A stretch of 64,000 bases of DNA, taken from the NCBI GenBank assembly GCA_963660915.1, contig CAVLAO010000002.1, forward strand, positions 69,875 through 133,874, written 5' to 3'. Position 1 is the first letter of the stretch. Every line of letters begins with the position of its first letter. The notes beneath the pieces were generated by a model that was not told the origin of the DNA, did no database searches, and worked only from the letters and a program-made list of their open reading frames with translations. Positions 40,571 through 49,348 of this stretch are shown one piece after another. The DNA comes from UMGS1766 sp963660915. GTDB taxonomy: Bacteria; Bacillota; Clostridia; Oscillospirales; Oscillospiraceae. The position numbers were made by a program, and so were the translations under genes.

Positions 40571-41400
40571 TCGGGGATCAGCTCACCCAGAATTTCTTCA
40601 AAGCAGATGCCGTCCGTGGGAGGAATGCCCATTTCTGTTGTACGTTCCAAGGCGTGGGAGATGAAGTGCGCGGCTTTCTCAACGGAGGATGAGAATGTTC
40701 CGCCGTTGACAGCATCCGCAACCAGGATCGAAGCAAATACATCGCCGGTTCCGCTGCGGCAGGTGCCTACCTTGGGCACACACAGCAGGTGAGGCGGATT
40801 TTCTGCCTCGAAAATAAAGTTGCCAAGATGATCGCCATAATCCAAGCCGGAGATGACTACTTTTTTGGGGCCGAGTTGAGAAAGCTGTTGACACATGGTC
40901 AAAAGTTCGTTTTCATCTGGGTCGGGACGATAATCTGTCCCGGTCAGGATGCAGGCCTCGGTCAGATTGGGCGTGAGAATGTCGGCATAAGGCAACAAAC
41001 GCCCCACGTTTTCGGCCAGTTCTTGAGAGTATGTGGGGTAGAGAGCGCCATAGTCGCCCATAACCGGATCGACTAAAACGATCGTTTCGGGACGGTCAAA
41101 GCGGCGGAGAAAGTCTTCCACCAGATCGATCTGGTGAATTGAGCCTAAATATCCGGTGGCTATGCCTTGGAAATGCAGGTCTAGTTTTTCCCATTCTCTC
41201 GCATAGCAGGGCATAAAGTCGGTGCAGTCGGTGCGAAAAAAGCTTTCAAAACCGGTATGGTTGGAAAACAGTGCCGTAGGCAAAGGACAGCACTGAATTT
41301 TCATAGCAGAGATAATGGGCAGTGCAACTGCAATCGAACAGCGGCCAAAACTGCTGAAGTCGTTGATGACGGCGATTTTATTTTGACGATTGTGATCCAT
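40567..41400 (-). CDS. pdxY: Pyridoxal/pyridoxamine kinase
   Basis: A 277-residue ribokinase-family enzyme of the pyridoxal kinase group, which phosphorylates vitamin B6 vitamers for PLP. Seen are the opening AVINDFSSFGRCSIAVALPI, LFSNHTGF, VDPVMGDYGALYP, TPNLTEACILTG, and the catalytic GTGDVFAS anion hole near the end. The sequence fits salvage of B6 in a gut anaerobe. GCAGGT-type ribosome binding site before ATG 41400 is modest. The gene symbol is by family; PdxK-type function is equally possible. Confidence 0.87.
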   Translation of the reverse strand: MDHNRQNKIAVINDFSSFGRCSIAVALPIISAMKIQCCPLPTALFSNHTGFESFFRTDCTDFMPCYAREWEKLDLHFQGIATGYLGSIHQIDLVEDFLRRFDRPETIVLVDPVMGDYGALYPTYSQELAENVGRLLPYADILTPNLTEACILTGTDYRPDPDENELLTMCQQLSQLGPKKVVISGLDYGDHLGNFIFEAENPPHLLCVPKVGTCRSGTGDVFASILVADAVNGGTFSSSVEKAAHFISHALERTTEMGIPPTDGICFEEILGELIPD

Positions 41401-41516
41401 GGGGTGACCTGCTTTCGTAGTATATTCTATCGAGTACTAACTATAACGAAAATTGAGGAAGATAGAAAGAGCCAGTTTAAGAAAATGAGACCGTATCAGA
41501 GGGGAGCATTAAACGG

Positions 41517-41843
41517 ATGGAGCAGACAGAAGAAAACAGATCGTTTTTTCATCGAGCGTTTCTCCTGGAAGACAAATTTGTTCCGCTTATCTATCTGAGC
41601 CGAGTGGATGAACCGGAGTTCGGCTGTGAAGGCCGGCCGGATGGAGAAACGGTTTACGGAACTGCTTATGGCGAGACGTCCGCAGGAAAACGGGCGTGGA
41701 AAATAGAGGAACATCTACTATGGAGCACAGGACTGGATGATGATGTATGGATCGGGCAGATGGATCAAGATTACGTTATTCTAAAACAGGATAAAAGCAT
41801 TCAAATCCTTCCGGAAGAAAAATTCCATGCCATATTCGATTAA
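41517..41843 (+). CDS. Hypothetical protein
   Basis: A 108-residue acidic soluble protein (MEQTEENRSFFHRAFL...). It is rich in aromatic and charged residues, with no signal peptide, membrane segment or known motif. GGGGAG lies about 10 bases before the ATG. It stands 58 bases ahead of the YgiQ gene on the same strand, so cotranscription is likely. No family recognised. Confidence 0.6.
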   Translation: MEQTEENRSFFHRAFLLEDKFVPLIYLSRVDEPEFGCEGRPDGETVYGTAYGETSAGKRAWKIEEHLLWSTGLDDDVWIGQMDQDYVILKQDKSIQILPEEKFHAIFD

Positions 41844-41901
41844 GAAGGTTTCTTTTGAAGCGAAAACAGTTTGAGTCAATAAAGAAAGTGGAGGCGGCAG
41901 C

Positions 41902-43899
41902 GTGGCGAAAAAAGAAAAGATCCGTCAGTTTCTCCCGGTTAATCTGCAGGAGATGCGGGATCGGGACTGGTATTGGTATGATTTCCTAATGATTACTGCG
42001 GATGCCTATGTGGATCATCCCACATTTGGGGCTGCCGTGATATCCCGTGTTTTAGAAGATGCAGACTACCGCGTGTGTATGTTGGCCCAACCCAATTGGC
42101 GCACGGTGGAGGATTTTATCCAGTTTGGAAAACCGAGGTTGGGTGTTTTTATTTCCGGAGGGAATCTGGATTCCATGGTAGCGCACTACACTGCGGCAAA
42201 AAAACGCCGCAGTGAAGATCTTTATTCTCCCGGACGCCGCACGGGATTGCGCCCGGACAGAGCCACAATTGTTTATGCAAACAAGGTGCGGGAGGTATTT
42301 GGCAATATCCCGGTGATTATTGGCGGGTTGGAGGCCTCGCTGCGGCGGTTTGCGCACTATGACTATTGGGAGGACAAAGTGCGACGCAGCGTGATCTTTG
42401 ATGCGCAGGCAGATTTGCTTAGCTATGGCATGGGAGAACATTCTACGCTGGAAATTGCTGCTGCACTGAAAAAAGGAACGCCGGTGCATGAAATTACCGG
42501 AGTTCGCGGTACTGCTTTCATTGCCCGTGATGCATCTGCATGTCAATTTTCGGCGGTGGAAGTTCCTTCCTTTGAAGAAGTAAGACATAATAAAACGGCT
42601 TATGCTCAGGCGAATCGAGTGGAATATGATGAACACGACCCGATACGGGGAAAGGCTATTTTACAGCAGCATGGAGATCAGCTCCTCGTGGTCAATCCTC
42701 CTGCAATGCCGTTAACCACACCGGAGTTGGATCACGTTGCAGAGTTGCCGTATATGCGCCTGCCGCATCCTATGTATGACCGCATGGGCGGCGTGCCCGC
42801 CATTGATGAAGTGCGGTTTTCGGTCACCCACAATCGGGGGTGTATCGGGGCGTGTTCTTTTTGCGCCATTGCCTTTCATCAGGGACGTATGATCACCTGC
42901 CGTAGTGAAGACAGCGTGGTAAGGGAAGTGGAGGCGCTGACGAAATTGCCCGACTTCAAAGGGTATATTCATGATGTGGGCGGACCAACAGCAAATTTTC
43001 GCCATCCGTCCTGCCGGAAACAGCTGAAATGCGGCATGTGCAAGGGACGAAATTGCCTTGCGCCGGAGCCATGCCCCAATTTGGATGCGGATGAATCGGA
43101 CTATTTACATCTTCTCCGCCGGGTGAGGGCAGTGCCGGGGGTAAAAAAAGTATTTGTACGTTCCGGAATTCGATATGACTATATGCTGCTGGACAAAAGC
43201 GACGAGTTTTTTAAGGAACTGGTGAAGTATCACGTCAGCGGTCAGCTGAAGGTAGCACCGGAGCACTGTATTGATTCGGTTTTGGATTATATGGGCAAGC
43301 CGCATATTGAAGTATATGAACGCTTTCAGCAGAAGTACAATCAGCTCAACAATCGCATCGGCAAGGAGCAATTTCTTGTTCCGTACCTGATGAGCTCGCA
43401 TCCGGGCTCCACACTGCAGGATGCGGTTGCGCTGGCGGAATACCTGCATAAAATGCACCGGCAGCCGGAACAGGTGCAGGATTTTTATCCGGTTCCCGGG
43501 ACGTTGTCCACCTGTATGTACTATACTGGGATAGACCCTATGACGATGAAGCCGGTGTATGTAGCCCGATCGCCTCACGAAAAAGCACTGCAGCGGGCAC
43601 TGCTGCAATGGAAACGACCGGAAAAACACGCTTTGGTATTGGAGGCACTGCGAAAAGCAGGGCGCAGCGATTTGATTGGCTATAAACCGGAATGTCTGAT
43701 TCGGCCAAAACCAGGCCCTGCACCCTGGGAATTGGAACGGGAAGAAAAGCGAAAAAAGCGGGAACAGCAGGAAGCGCGCCGAGGAAAACAAAATCAAACC
43801 GAGGGAAGAAAACGGCGGGGGAAGAACGCGGATGCACATCGTTCCGATGCGCATCCGCAAAAGAAACAAGGAATGCGAAAACAAAAAGGGAAACACTGA
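41902..43899 (+). CDS. YgiQ-family radical SAM protein
   Basis: A 665-residue radical SAM protein. The N-terminal half is a YgiQ-type domain (residues 1-280: YDFLMITADAYVDHP, VIIGGLEASLRRFAHYDYW). The radical SAM core carries the Cys triad in GCIGACSFCAIAFHQG, followed by SRSE-like loops and PEHCIDSVLDYMGKP. Extra Cys (CRKQLKCGMCKGRNC) may bind a further cluster. The C-terminal 60 residues are very basic (Arg/Lys/Gln rich), perhaps for RNA binding. The reaction catalysed by the family is not settled. GTG start with GGAGG upstream. Confidence 0.93.
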   Translation: MAKKEKIRQFLPVNLQEMRDRDWYWYDFLMITADAYVDHPTFGAAVISRVLEDADYRVCMLAQPNWRTVEDFIQFGKPRLGVFISGGNLDSMVAHYTAAKKRRSEDLYSPGRRTGLRPDRATIVYANKVREVFGNIPVIIGGLEASLRRFAHYDYWEDKVRRSVIFDAQADLLSYGMGEHSTLEIAAALKKGTPVHEITGVRGTAFIARDASACQFSAVEVPSFEEVRHNKTAYAQANRVEYDEHDPIRGKAILQQHGDQLLVVNPPAMPLTTPELDHVAELPYMRLPHPMYDRMGGVPAIDEVRFSVTHNRGCIGACSFCAIAFHQGRMITCRSEDSVVREVEALTKLPDFKGYIHDVGGPTANFRHPSCRKQLKCGMCKGRNCLAPEPCPNLDADESDYLHLLRRVRAVPGVKKVFVRSGIRYDYMLLDKSDEFFKELVKYHVSGQLKVAPEHCIDSVLDYMGKPHIEVYERFQQKYNQLNNRIGKEQFLVPYLMSSHPGSTLQDAVALAEYLHKMHRQPEQVQDFYPVPGTLSTCMYYTGIDPMTMKPVYVARSPHEKALQRALLQWKRPEKHALVLEALRKAGRSDLIGYKPECLIRPKPGPAPWELEREEKRKKREQQEARRGKQNQTEGRKRRGKNADAHRSDAHPQKKQGMRKQKGKH

Positions 43900-43914
43900 C
43901 AGGAGGATATAGAG

Positions 43915-44265
43915 ATGGTAAAATCAGCAGCAGAACATGTGCATCAAATGCAGGAACATATGAAAGGCGGAGAAGGAACTGTTGAAATCATCCGCACACT
44001 GCAGCCGGAAGAATACGACAGCAAAATCAAATTACTGGGGCGACTGGTGCTTCGTCCGGGCTGCTCGCTCGGTTATCATACCCACGAGGGAGAAGAAGAA
44101 ATCATTCATATCCTGAGCGGAAGTGCACGGTATAATGACGACGGAGTTGAGAAGATTCTTCATTCGGGTGATTCCTGCGTATGCCGCAGCGGACATGGAC
44201 ACAGCATTGCCTGCGCAGATACAGAGAAAGATTTGGTTGTGTACGCCGTTATTGCAGAAATTTAA
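43915..44265 (+). CDS. Small cupin-domain protein
   Basis: A 116-residue single-domain cupin. Motif 1 is GYHTHEGEEEIIHILSG with metal-binding His/His/Glu, and motif 2 is GDSCVCRSGHGHSIAC with His. The likely role is binding a small molecule or metal; the substrate is not evident. It begins 16 bases after the YgiQ stop with GGAGG in between, so it is in that operon. Confidence 0.88.
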   Translation: MVKSAAEHVHQMQEHMKGGEGTVEIIRTLQPEEYDSKIKLLGRLVLRPGCSLGYHTHEGEEEIIHILSGSARYNDDGVEKILHSGDSCVCRSGHGHSIACADTEKDLVVYAVIAEI

Positions 44266-44290
44266 AGGATGATTTTCAGCTAAAAATAAA

Positions 44291-44320
44291 TTGGACAAAA
44301 ACGGAGAAAAATGCTATAAT
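44291..44320 (+). promoter_or_regulatory. Promoter of the CarD-family gene
   Basis: TTGGAC (44291-44296) and TATAAT (44315-44320), 18-base spacing. The resulting leader is about 220 bases long and contains a GATCTG-ended helix (about 44423-44457); it holds no clear gene. Confidence 0.55.
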
Positions 44321-44550
44321 ATCAAAGAAAACAGCGATTCTCTCTTCAGAAAAAATAAGCTCGTTTTTTCTTGTTTGTTCCAGAGAGACCTATCTCAAAC
44401 CTGATATGTTTACATAATACACAGATGCGGTGCGGTGGTTTCCTGCGCCGATCTGTTCTGTTTTAAACTTCAAGTTGGTTTTCAATATGATGTGTGATGA
44501 GGAATACAGAACGTTTTGCCTGTTGTCGGATGGAAAGGAGTAGGAACAGA

Positions 44551-45105
44551 ATGTATCAAGTGGGAGAAAAGGTTGTTTATGGCACTACCGGTATTTGCAC
44601 TGTAATGGAGATTGGACCGTTGTCCATGCACGGGGTAGATCGGCACCGCCTGTATTATACCCTTCAGCCGATGCATCAGGGGGGCTCGGTTTACGTTCCG
44701 GTGGAAGGGCAGCAGCAGCTTTCCATTCGTACGCCCATTGCACGGGAGGCGGCAGAGGAATTGATTTGCCGTATTGCAGAAATTGAACCGTTTCCTATGA
44801 AGGGATTAAATTATAAACAGCGTACGGATACATTTTCGGCGGCACTGCATGATAACGACAGTGAACGTCTTGTTCAGGTGATGAAAGCGGTTGTGCGGCG
44901 GAAACAAGGCTTTCGGGAGCGGCAGCAGTACAATGCAGATAATAACTTTTTGAAAAAAGCGATGAATTTGCTTGCCGGCGAGCTGGCTTATGTGTTGGAC
45001 CAGTCAGTGGAGGACATGCGGGCGCAATTAGAGAAAACGGTGCGTATTATCCCGAAAAAAAAGGATGCAGAGAACGTGGAAAAAGCGGAAGAACCTGCAG
45101 AATAA
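44551..45105 (+). CDS. CarD-family RNA polymerase-binding regulator
   Basis: A 184-residue CarD/CdnL-type protein. The N-terminal Tudor-like RNA polymerase-interacting domain (about 1-60: YQVGEKVVYGTTGICTVMEI, then LYYTLQP) is followed by a helical domain (about 80-160) that stabilises the open promoter complex in relatives. The C-terminus is Lys/Glu rich. ATG 44551 is preceded by AAAGGAGTAGG. It has its own promoter and terminator. Function as a global transcription modulator is known for mycobacterial CarD; in Clostridia it is less studied. Confidence 0.92.
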   Translation: MYQVGEKVVYGTTGICTVMEIGPLSMHGVDRHRLYYTLQPMHQGGSVYVPVEGQQQLSIRTPIAREAAEELICRIAEIEPFPMKGLNYKQRTDTFSAALHDNDSERLVQVMKAVVRRKQGFRERQQYNADNNFLKKAMNLLAGELAYVLDQSVEDMRAQLEKTVRIIPKKKDAENVEKAEEPAE

Positions 45106-45111
45106 TGGATT

Positions 45112-45147
45112 TCCCGGAGAGTGCAGAAGCATTTTTCCGGGTTTTTT
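45112..45147 (+). terminator. Terminator of the CarD-family gene
   Basis: CCCGGA and TCCGGG with a 17-base loop and TTTTTT. Confidence 0.8.
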
Positions 45148-45152
45148 CATAT

Positions 45153-45169
45153 TTAACATAGATTTTACA
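45153..45169 (+). promoter_or_regulatory. Candidate Pho box upstream of the two-component pair
   Basis: TTAACA-N5-TTTACA, a direct repeat with 11-base period like PhoP/PhoB sites of Firmicutes; a further TTTACA is at 45187-45192. It lies 74 bases before the response regulator gene. Confidence 0.4.
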
Positions 45170-45242
45170 GTGAGTTGGTTTTATAATTTACATCACACCA
45201 TTACTGTTATGATAAATTAGAATATTAAGGTGGGCTTATTAT

Positions 45243-45917
45243 ATGATTTATCTTTTAGAGGACGATGACAGCATCCGCAAATTGGTGGTTTATGGTCTGC
45301 AGAGTCAGGGGTATGAGGCGAAAGGGTTCGAAGTGCCAAGTAAGTTCTGGAAGGCAGTGGGAGAACAAATTCCGGAGCTGGTGCTGTTGGACATTATGCT
45401 GCCGGAAGAAGACGGCTTGTCTGTGCTGCACAAACTTCGTTCGGCCAGTGCCACAAAAAAAGTGCCGGTGATCATGCTGACGGCAAAAAATACGGAGTAT
45501 GACCGTGTGATCGGATTGGACAACGGAGCGGATGACTTTATTTCCAAACCATTTGGCATGATGGAACTGGTTGCACGTGTGCGCGCTGTTTTGCGGAGGA
45601 CAGAGCCGATGACCACCTGTACAGAGTATCGTGTCGGCACACTGTATGTATCTCCGGAGCGACATATCGTCAAAGTAGATGGAAAGGACGTTACTTTGAC
45701 CTATAAGGAATTTGAGATTTTGAGCTTGTTGCTGGAGAATGCGGGCGTGGTTTTAACGCGGAACGTGCTGATGGACCGAATCTGGGGTTGTGAATTTGAA
45801 CGCGAAAATCGAACCTTGGATGTGCATATTCGGACCTTGCGTGCCAAATTAGGCGAGGCAGGGAATTGCATCGAAACGGTGAGAGGCGTTGGTTACAAGA
45901 TTGAGGCGAGTGCATGA
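45243..45917 (+). CDS. OmpR/PhoB-type response regulator
   Basis: A 224-residue two-domain regulator. The receiver (1-118) has the acidic pair in LLEDDDS, phospho-Asp in LLDIMLPEEDG and Lys in ISKPF. The winged-helix DNA-binding domain (about 130-222) has LTYKEFEILSLLLENAGVVLTR and the TLDVHIRTLRAKLGE recognition region ending GVGYKIE. Together with the following kinase it resembles PhoB/PhoR (PhoP/PhoR) for phosphate. AAGGTGG lies upstream of ATG 45243. A direct repeat like a Pho box precedes the gene. Confidence 0.94.
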   Translation: MIYLLEDDDSIRKLVVYGLQSQGYEAKGFEVPSKFWKAVGEQIPELVLLDIMLPEEDGLSVLHKLRSASATKKVPVIMLTAKNTEYDRVIGLDNGADDFISKPFGMMELVARVRAVLRRTEPMTTCTEYRVGTLYVSPERHIVKVDGKDVTLTYKEFEILSLLLENAGVVLTRNVLMDRIWGCEFERENRTLDVHIRTLRAKLGEAGNCIETVRGVGYKIEASA

Positions 45918-47566
45918 GGAAGAAAATTTTCCTTTATGATTTGTTGCTGGGCGGAGTGGTAGCGATACTTTGCTGCGGCCTGTTTCTCGGTGTGCTGTAT
46001 CAATACTATGAAAAGCAGGCGTTTCGTCAGCTTTCTGCAGAATCGAATTATATTGTCCACGGCATGGAACTTTCCGGTGAGACCTACTTGAATACCCTGC
46101 AGTCAGAAGATCGCGTAACATGGGTAGGGACGGACGGAGTTGTGCTCTATGACAGTGCGGCAGATGCGGCAACAATGGGAAACCATGCGAATCGAACAGA
46201 AATTGCAGAAGCGATGCAGGATGGAAACGGACAGAGCGCGCATTATTCGGAAACATTGATGGCACGTACGCTTTATTATGCGCAAAGACTGGAAGATGGA
46301 TCCGTACTGCGGGTATCCTGCAACCAAAGTACGGTTATGGCTATGCTGTTGGGCGCATGGTATCCTACGGCAGCGTTGCTGGCTGTGGTGCTGCTTTTGT
46401 GTGTGCTGATGGCATTCCGCATGGCACATCAGATTGTGCGTCCCATTAACCGGATTGATCTGGATCATCCATCATCCGATCAGGCGTATCCGGAGCTTTC
46501 ACCTCTGATTTCCCGATTGCAGCAGCAAAACCAGACCATCCGAAAGCAGATGGACGCATTGAGTCGGCAGCAAAGAGAGTTTGCAGCCCTGACGGATAAT
46601 ATGAGCGAGGGCTTTTTGCTGGTTGACAGTCGGACAGAAGTGCTTTTTGGAAATCAAAGTGCTCTTCGCTTTTTGGGCGGGGGAGAGATCAAAGAACTGA
46701 CCAATTTGCGTCGGGAAGGATGCCTGCCGCAGGTGATGGCGGCGGTAGAGGCTGCATTAGCCGGAGTACGAACGGAGACAGTACAGGAAATTGACGGTAT
46801 TTCGTGGCAGATCATTGCAAACCCGGTTGTATCCAGTGGTCAGGTGGCTGGCGTTGCTTTGCTGGTAATGGATGTGACGGAACATCAACAGCGGGAGGCG
46901 TTGCGCAAAGAGTTCTCTGCAAATGTATCTCATGAGCTGAAAACCCCATTGACATCGATTTCTGGTTTTGCAGAGTTAATGAAGGAAGGCATGGTGCCGC
47001 CGGACAAGGTGAAGGAATTTGCAGGTGATATTTACCGTGAATCCCAGCGCCTGATTGAACTGGTAAACGACATTATTCGACTGTCCCGCTTGGATGAAAC
47101 AGACCGGGTTGAAGAATTGGACTGTGTAGATTTGCATGATCTGGCGGATGAAATTATTGCAAATCTTCGGCCTGTGGCAGAGCGGCAGAATGTTACAATG
47201 GAGTTGGAAGGCGAGCACGCAAAGGTACAGGGCGTTTGGCAGATTTTGAATGAAATGATCTACAATCTTTGTGATAACGCAATTAAGTACAATCATCCCG
47301 GAGGTTCCGTTTGTGTCAAGATTGAACAAAGACGGAGTGAAGCTCGCGTTACCGTCAGCGATACCGGTATCGGGATTCCTTACGCAGATCAGAAACGGGT
47401 CTTTGAACGGTTCTACCGAGTTGATAAGAGTCATAGTAAAGAGGTAGGCGGAACCGGATTGGGGCTGTCCATTGTAAAGCACGGAGCACAGTTCCATAAT
47501 GCCCGGGTAGAGATGCAGAGCGAGCCCGGCAAGGGAACGGCTATAACAATTATTTTTCCGCAGTAA
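45914..47566 (+). CDS. Sensor histidine kinase, PhoR-like
   Basis: A 550-residue membrane kinase. A first membrane helix (about 9-30), an extracytoplasmic sensor (about 31-150, VTWVGTDGVVLYDS), a second helix (about 155-175), a short HAMP-like linker, a PAS domain (about 215-320) and then HisKA (FSANVSHELKTPLTSISGF) and HATPase (NLCDNAIKYN, DTGIGIP, GTGLGLSIV). This order is that of PhoR/WalK kinases. Start and stop overlap the regulator (ATGA), so the two are coupled. Phosphate sensing is inferred, not shown. Confidence 0.92.
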   Translation: MRKKIFLYDLLLGGVVAILCCGLFLGVLYQYYEKQAFRQLSAESNYIVHGMELSGETYLNTLQSEDRVTWVGTDGVVLYDSAADAATMGNHANRTEIAEAMQDGNGQSAHYSETLMARTLYYAQRLEDGSVLRVSCNQSTVMAMLLGAWYPTAALLAVVLLLCVLMAFRMAHQIVRPINRIDLDHPSSDQAYPELSPLISRLQQQNQTIRKQMDALSRQQREFAALTDNMSEGFLLVDSRTEVLFGNQSALRFLGGGEIKELTNLRREGCLPQVMAAVEAALAGVRTETVQEIDGISWQIIANPVVSSGQVAGVALLVMDVTEHQQREALRKEFSANVSHELKTPLTSISGFAELMKEGMVPPDKVKEFAGDIYRESQRLIELVNDIIRLSRLDETDRVEELDCVDLHDLADEIIANLRPVAERQNVTMELEGEHAKVQGVWQILNEMIYNLCDNAIKYNHPGGSVCVKIEQRRSEARVTVSDTGIGIPYADQKRVFERFYRVDKSHSKEVGGTGLGLSIVKHGAQFHNARVEMQSEPGKGTAITIIFPQ

Positions 47567-47568
47567 TG

Positions 47569-47608
47569 AAGAAAGCACAGCCTTGCGTAATACAGGCTGT
47601 GCTTTCTG
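47569..47608 (+). terminator. Terminator of the two-component operon
   Basis: AGAAAGCACAGCCT and AGGCTGTGCTTTCT, 14-bp perfect stem right after the kinase stop. Confidence 0.85.
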
Positions 47609-47620
47609 AACGGATGAGAC

Positions 47621-47656
47621 AAGAGGGACGGTTCTTTAGAAAGAGACCGTCCCTTT
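47621..47656 (-). terminator. Terminator of htrA
   Basis: AAGAGGGACGGT and ACCGTCCCTTTT form a stem between the two convergent genes; on the minus strand the T run is the complement of AAGAG...; orientation is uncertain. Confidence 0.6.
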
Positions 47657-47696
47657 TGCTGTATAGGAGAAAAAATGAAAAAGTGAAGAAGTTAGC

Positions 47697-49145
47697 TTAC
47701 CAGCTGCCGGAACCACGGCGGGAAGATCCGCTGTTTCCGTTGCCGCCAAAGAAGTAATTGAAGAATTCCTCCGGGGACATGCTGCTGTAATCCTGACTGT
47801 CTTGACTGTTGCTGTCAGAGTCGGAATTGCTGTTGGAATCCGAGTTGGAGTTGCTGTTGCTGCTGTCGGAGCTGGTAGAATCATCTGTTGTAGGCACTTG
47901 CTCGTCCAGCGTGACGGTTATAGAAAGTGTCTCGCCATTGCGCCAGACATCCAGAGTCATCTGCTCACCGGCAGAATGGCTGTTTTTCGCATTGACCAGT
48001 TCTTCGTAGGTGGTAATTTCTGTGCCGTCCACACCGGTGATGATGTCACCGGACTGAAGACCGGCAGTCTGGGCACAGGAGCCGTCATTGACGGAATTTA
48101 CGTACGCGCCGACAACCATGTTATAGCGCTGAGCATCCAGAGCTGACACAGTGGAAACGCTGATGCCAAGAGAAGGCTTGCCGGTAATATAACCATACTG
48201 CATCAGGTCGGTGATTTTGCTGGCAACATCGGCGTAAGGAATAGCAAAGCCGATGCCTTCAATGGATGCGGCAGTGGAAGTGTAGTCATTGTTGTTGGAA
48301 TACTTGGCATTGACGATGCCGATGACCTCACCATAAGCGTTAAACAGAGGACCGCCGGAGTTGCCGGAGTTTACGGTGCAGTCGGTCTGCAGTACGTTGA
48401 TTACAGAACCATCGCTCATGGAGATGGCGCGATCCAGAGCAGAAACAACACCTGTAGTGGTGGTGTTGGCCAGGGTGCCAAGTGCATTGCCGATTGTAGT
48501 TACCGTGTCGCCAACCTGAAGGCTGTCGGAATTTCCCAACACAACGGGGGTGAGACCGGTAGCGTCAATCTTCAAAACTGCGATGTCGTTGTCTTCGTCG
48601 CCGCCGACCAGGGTTGCGGCATAGCTGGTGGAATCTGAGAAGGTGACGGCAATATCAGTGGCACCGTCAATGACATGGTAGCAGGTTACGATATAGCCGT
48701 CTTCTGTGATGACAAAGCCAGTGCCCGCACCGGAACCGCTGGAGGTGGAGACTTCTACGCTGACAACGCTGCCGGAATAAGCGGCGTAAATCTGAGAAAC
48801 CGACATCTGGTCACCGGCAGAAACCTGAGAAGTCTGAACATTGGTGCGGTCGCTCTGGTAAACGGTTGAAGTGGTTTGTGTAGATTGGCTGCGGCTGCTG
48901 GTAACCCAGGCAACTGCACCACCGCTGACGCCGCCGCCGACCAACGCGCAGGCAAGACAGAGAGCGGCAATGCGTGTGCCGGTCCAGCCTTTTTTAACTT
49001 TTGCATTTTTGGGCGGCTGGGGCGGCACGGTGTTGTTGCCATAAGGGCTTCCGTGCCATTCACCGGAATAAATCGGATCAGAAGTTGGTACAGTACTGCC
49101 GGAGCCGGGCTGCTGCTCGGGACGGAATTCATCATCTGGGAACAT
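47697..49145 (-). CDS. HtrA/DegP-type membrane serine protease with PDZ domain
   Basis: A 482-residue protease anchored by one N-terminal membrane helix (about residues 60-82), preceded by a Pro/Gly-rich cytoplasmic part. The trypsin-like domain has catalytic His in TCYHVID, Asp in DNDIAVLKI and Ser in NSGNSGGPLFN. A PDZ domain follows (about 320-410: GAYVNSVNDGSCAQTAGLQSG, split in family motif). The C-terminal tail is a low-complexity Ser/Asn/Asp stretch ending in Gly/Ser. It should act at the outer membrane face in protein quality control. ATG 49145 is 8 bases after AAAGGAG. Confidence 0.94.
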   Translation of the reverse strand: MFPDDEFRPEQQPGSGSTVPTSDPIYSGEWHGSPYGNNTVPPQPPKNAKVKKGWTGTRIAALCLACALVGGGVSGGAVAWVTSSRSQSTQTTSTVYQSDRTNVQTSQVSAGDQMSVSQIYAAYSGSVVSVEVSTSSGSGAGTGFVITEDGYIVTCYHVIDGATDIAVTFSDSTSYAATLVGGDEDNDIAVLKIDATGLTPVVLGNSDSLQVGDTVTTIGNALGTLANTTTTGVVSALDRAISMSDGSVINVLQTDCTVNSGNSGGPLFNAYGEVIGIVNAKYSNNNDYTSTAASIEGIGFAIPYADVASKITDLMQYGYITGKPSLGISVSTVSALDAQRYNMVVGAYVNSVNDGSCAQTAGLQSGDIITGVDGTEITTYEELVNAKNSHSAGEQMTLDVWRNGETLSITVTLDEQVPTTDDSTSSDSSNSNSNSDSNSNSDSDSNSQDSQDYSSMSPEEFFNYFFGGNGNSGSSRRGSGSW

Positions 49146-49303
49146 ATGGAACACTCCTTTATGAAATGTGGATTTACAATGAAATTACGCGGAGGAAGAC
49201 AATGGGTGCAAACCATTTATTTCTCTCAGCATGGTCATTATATCGTGATAACCTTAAAATAGCTTGAAAGAGAAAAAAATAAATTGTGAATAAAAAGGAA
49301 ATC

Positions 49304-49332
49304 TTGTTCGCAAAATTTCGCTTTGCTATAAT
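49304..49332 (+). promoter_or_regulatory. Promoter of the PHP/FliB-like operon
   Basis: TTGTTC (49304-49309) and TATAAT (49327-49332), 17-base spacing. A TATAAT for the divergent htrA gene is on the minus strand (complement of 49237-49242). Confidence 0.65.
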
Positions 49333-49348
49333 AAAGGGAGGAGATTCT

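Noticed and set aside
44490..44544. 18-residue frame overlapping the CarD ribosome binding site
   Set aside because: No ribosome binding site of its own; likely chance, though a leader peptide cannot be excluded.
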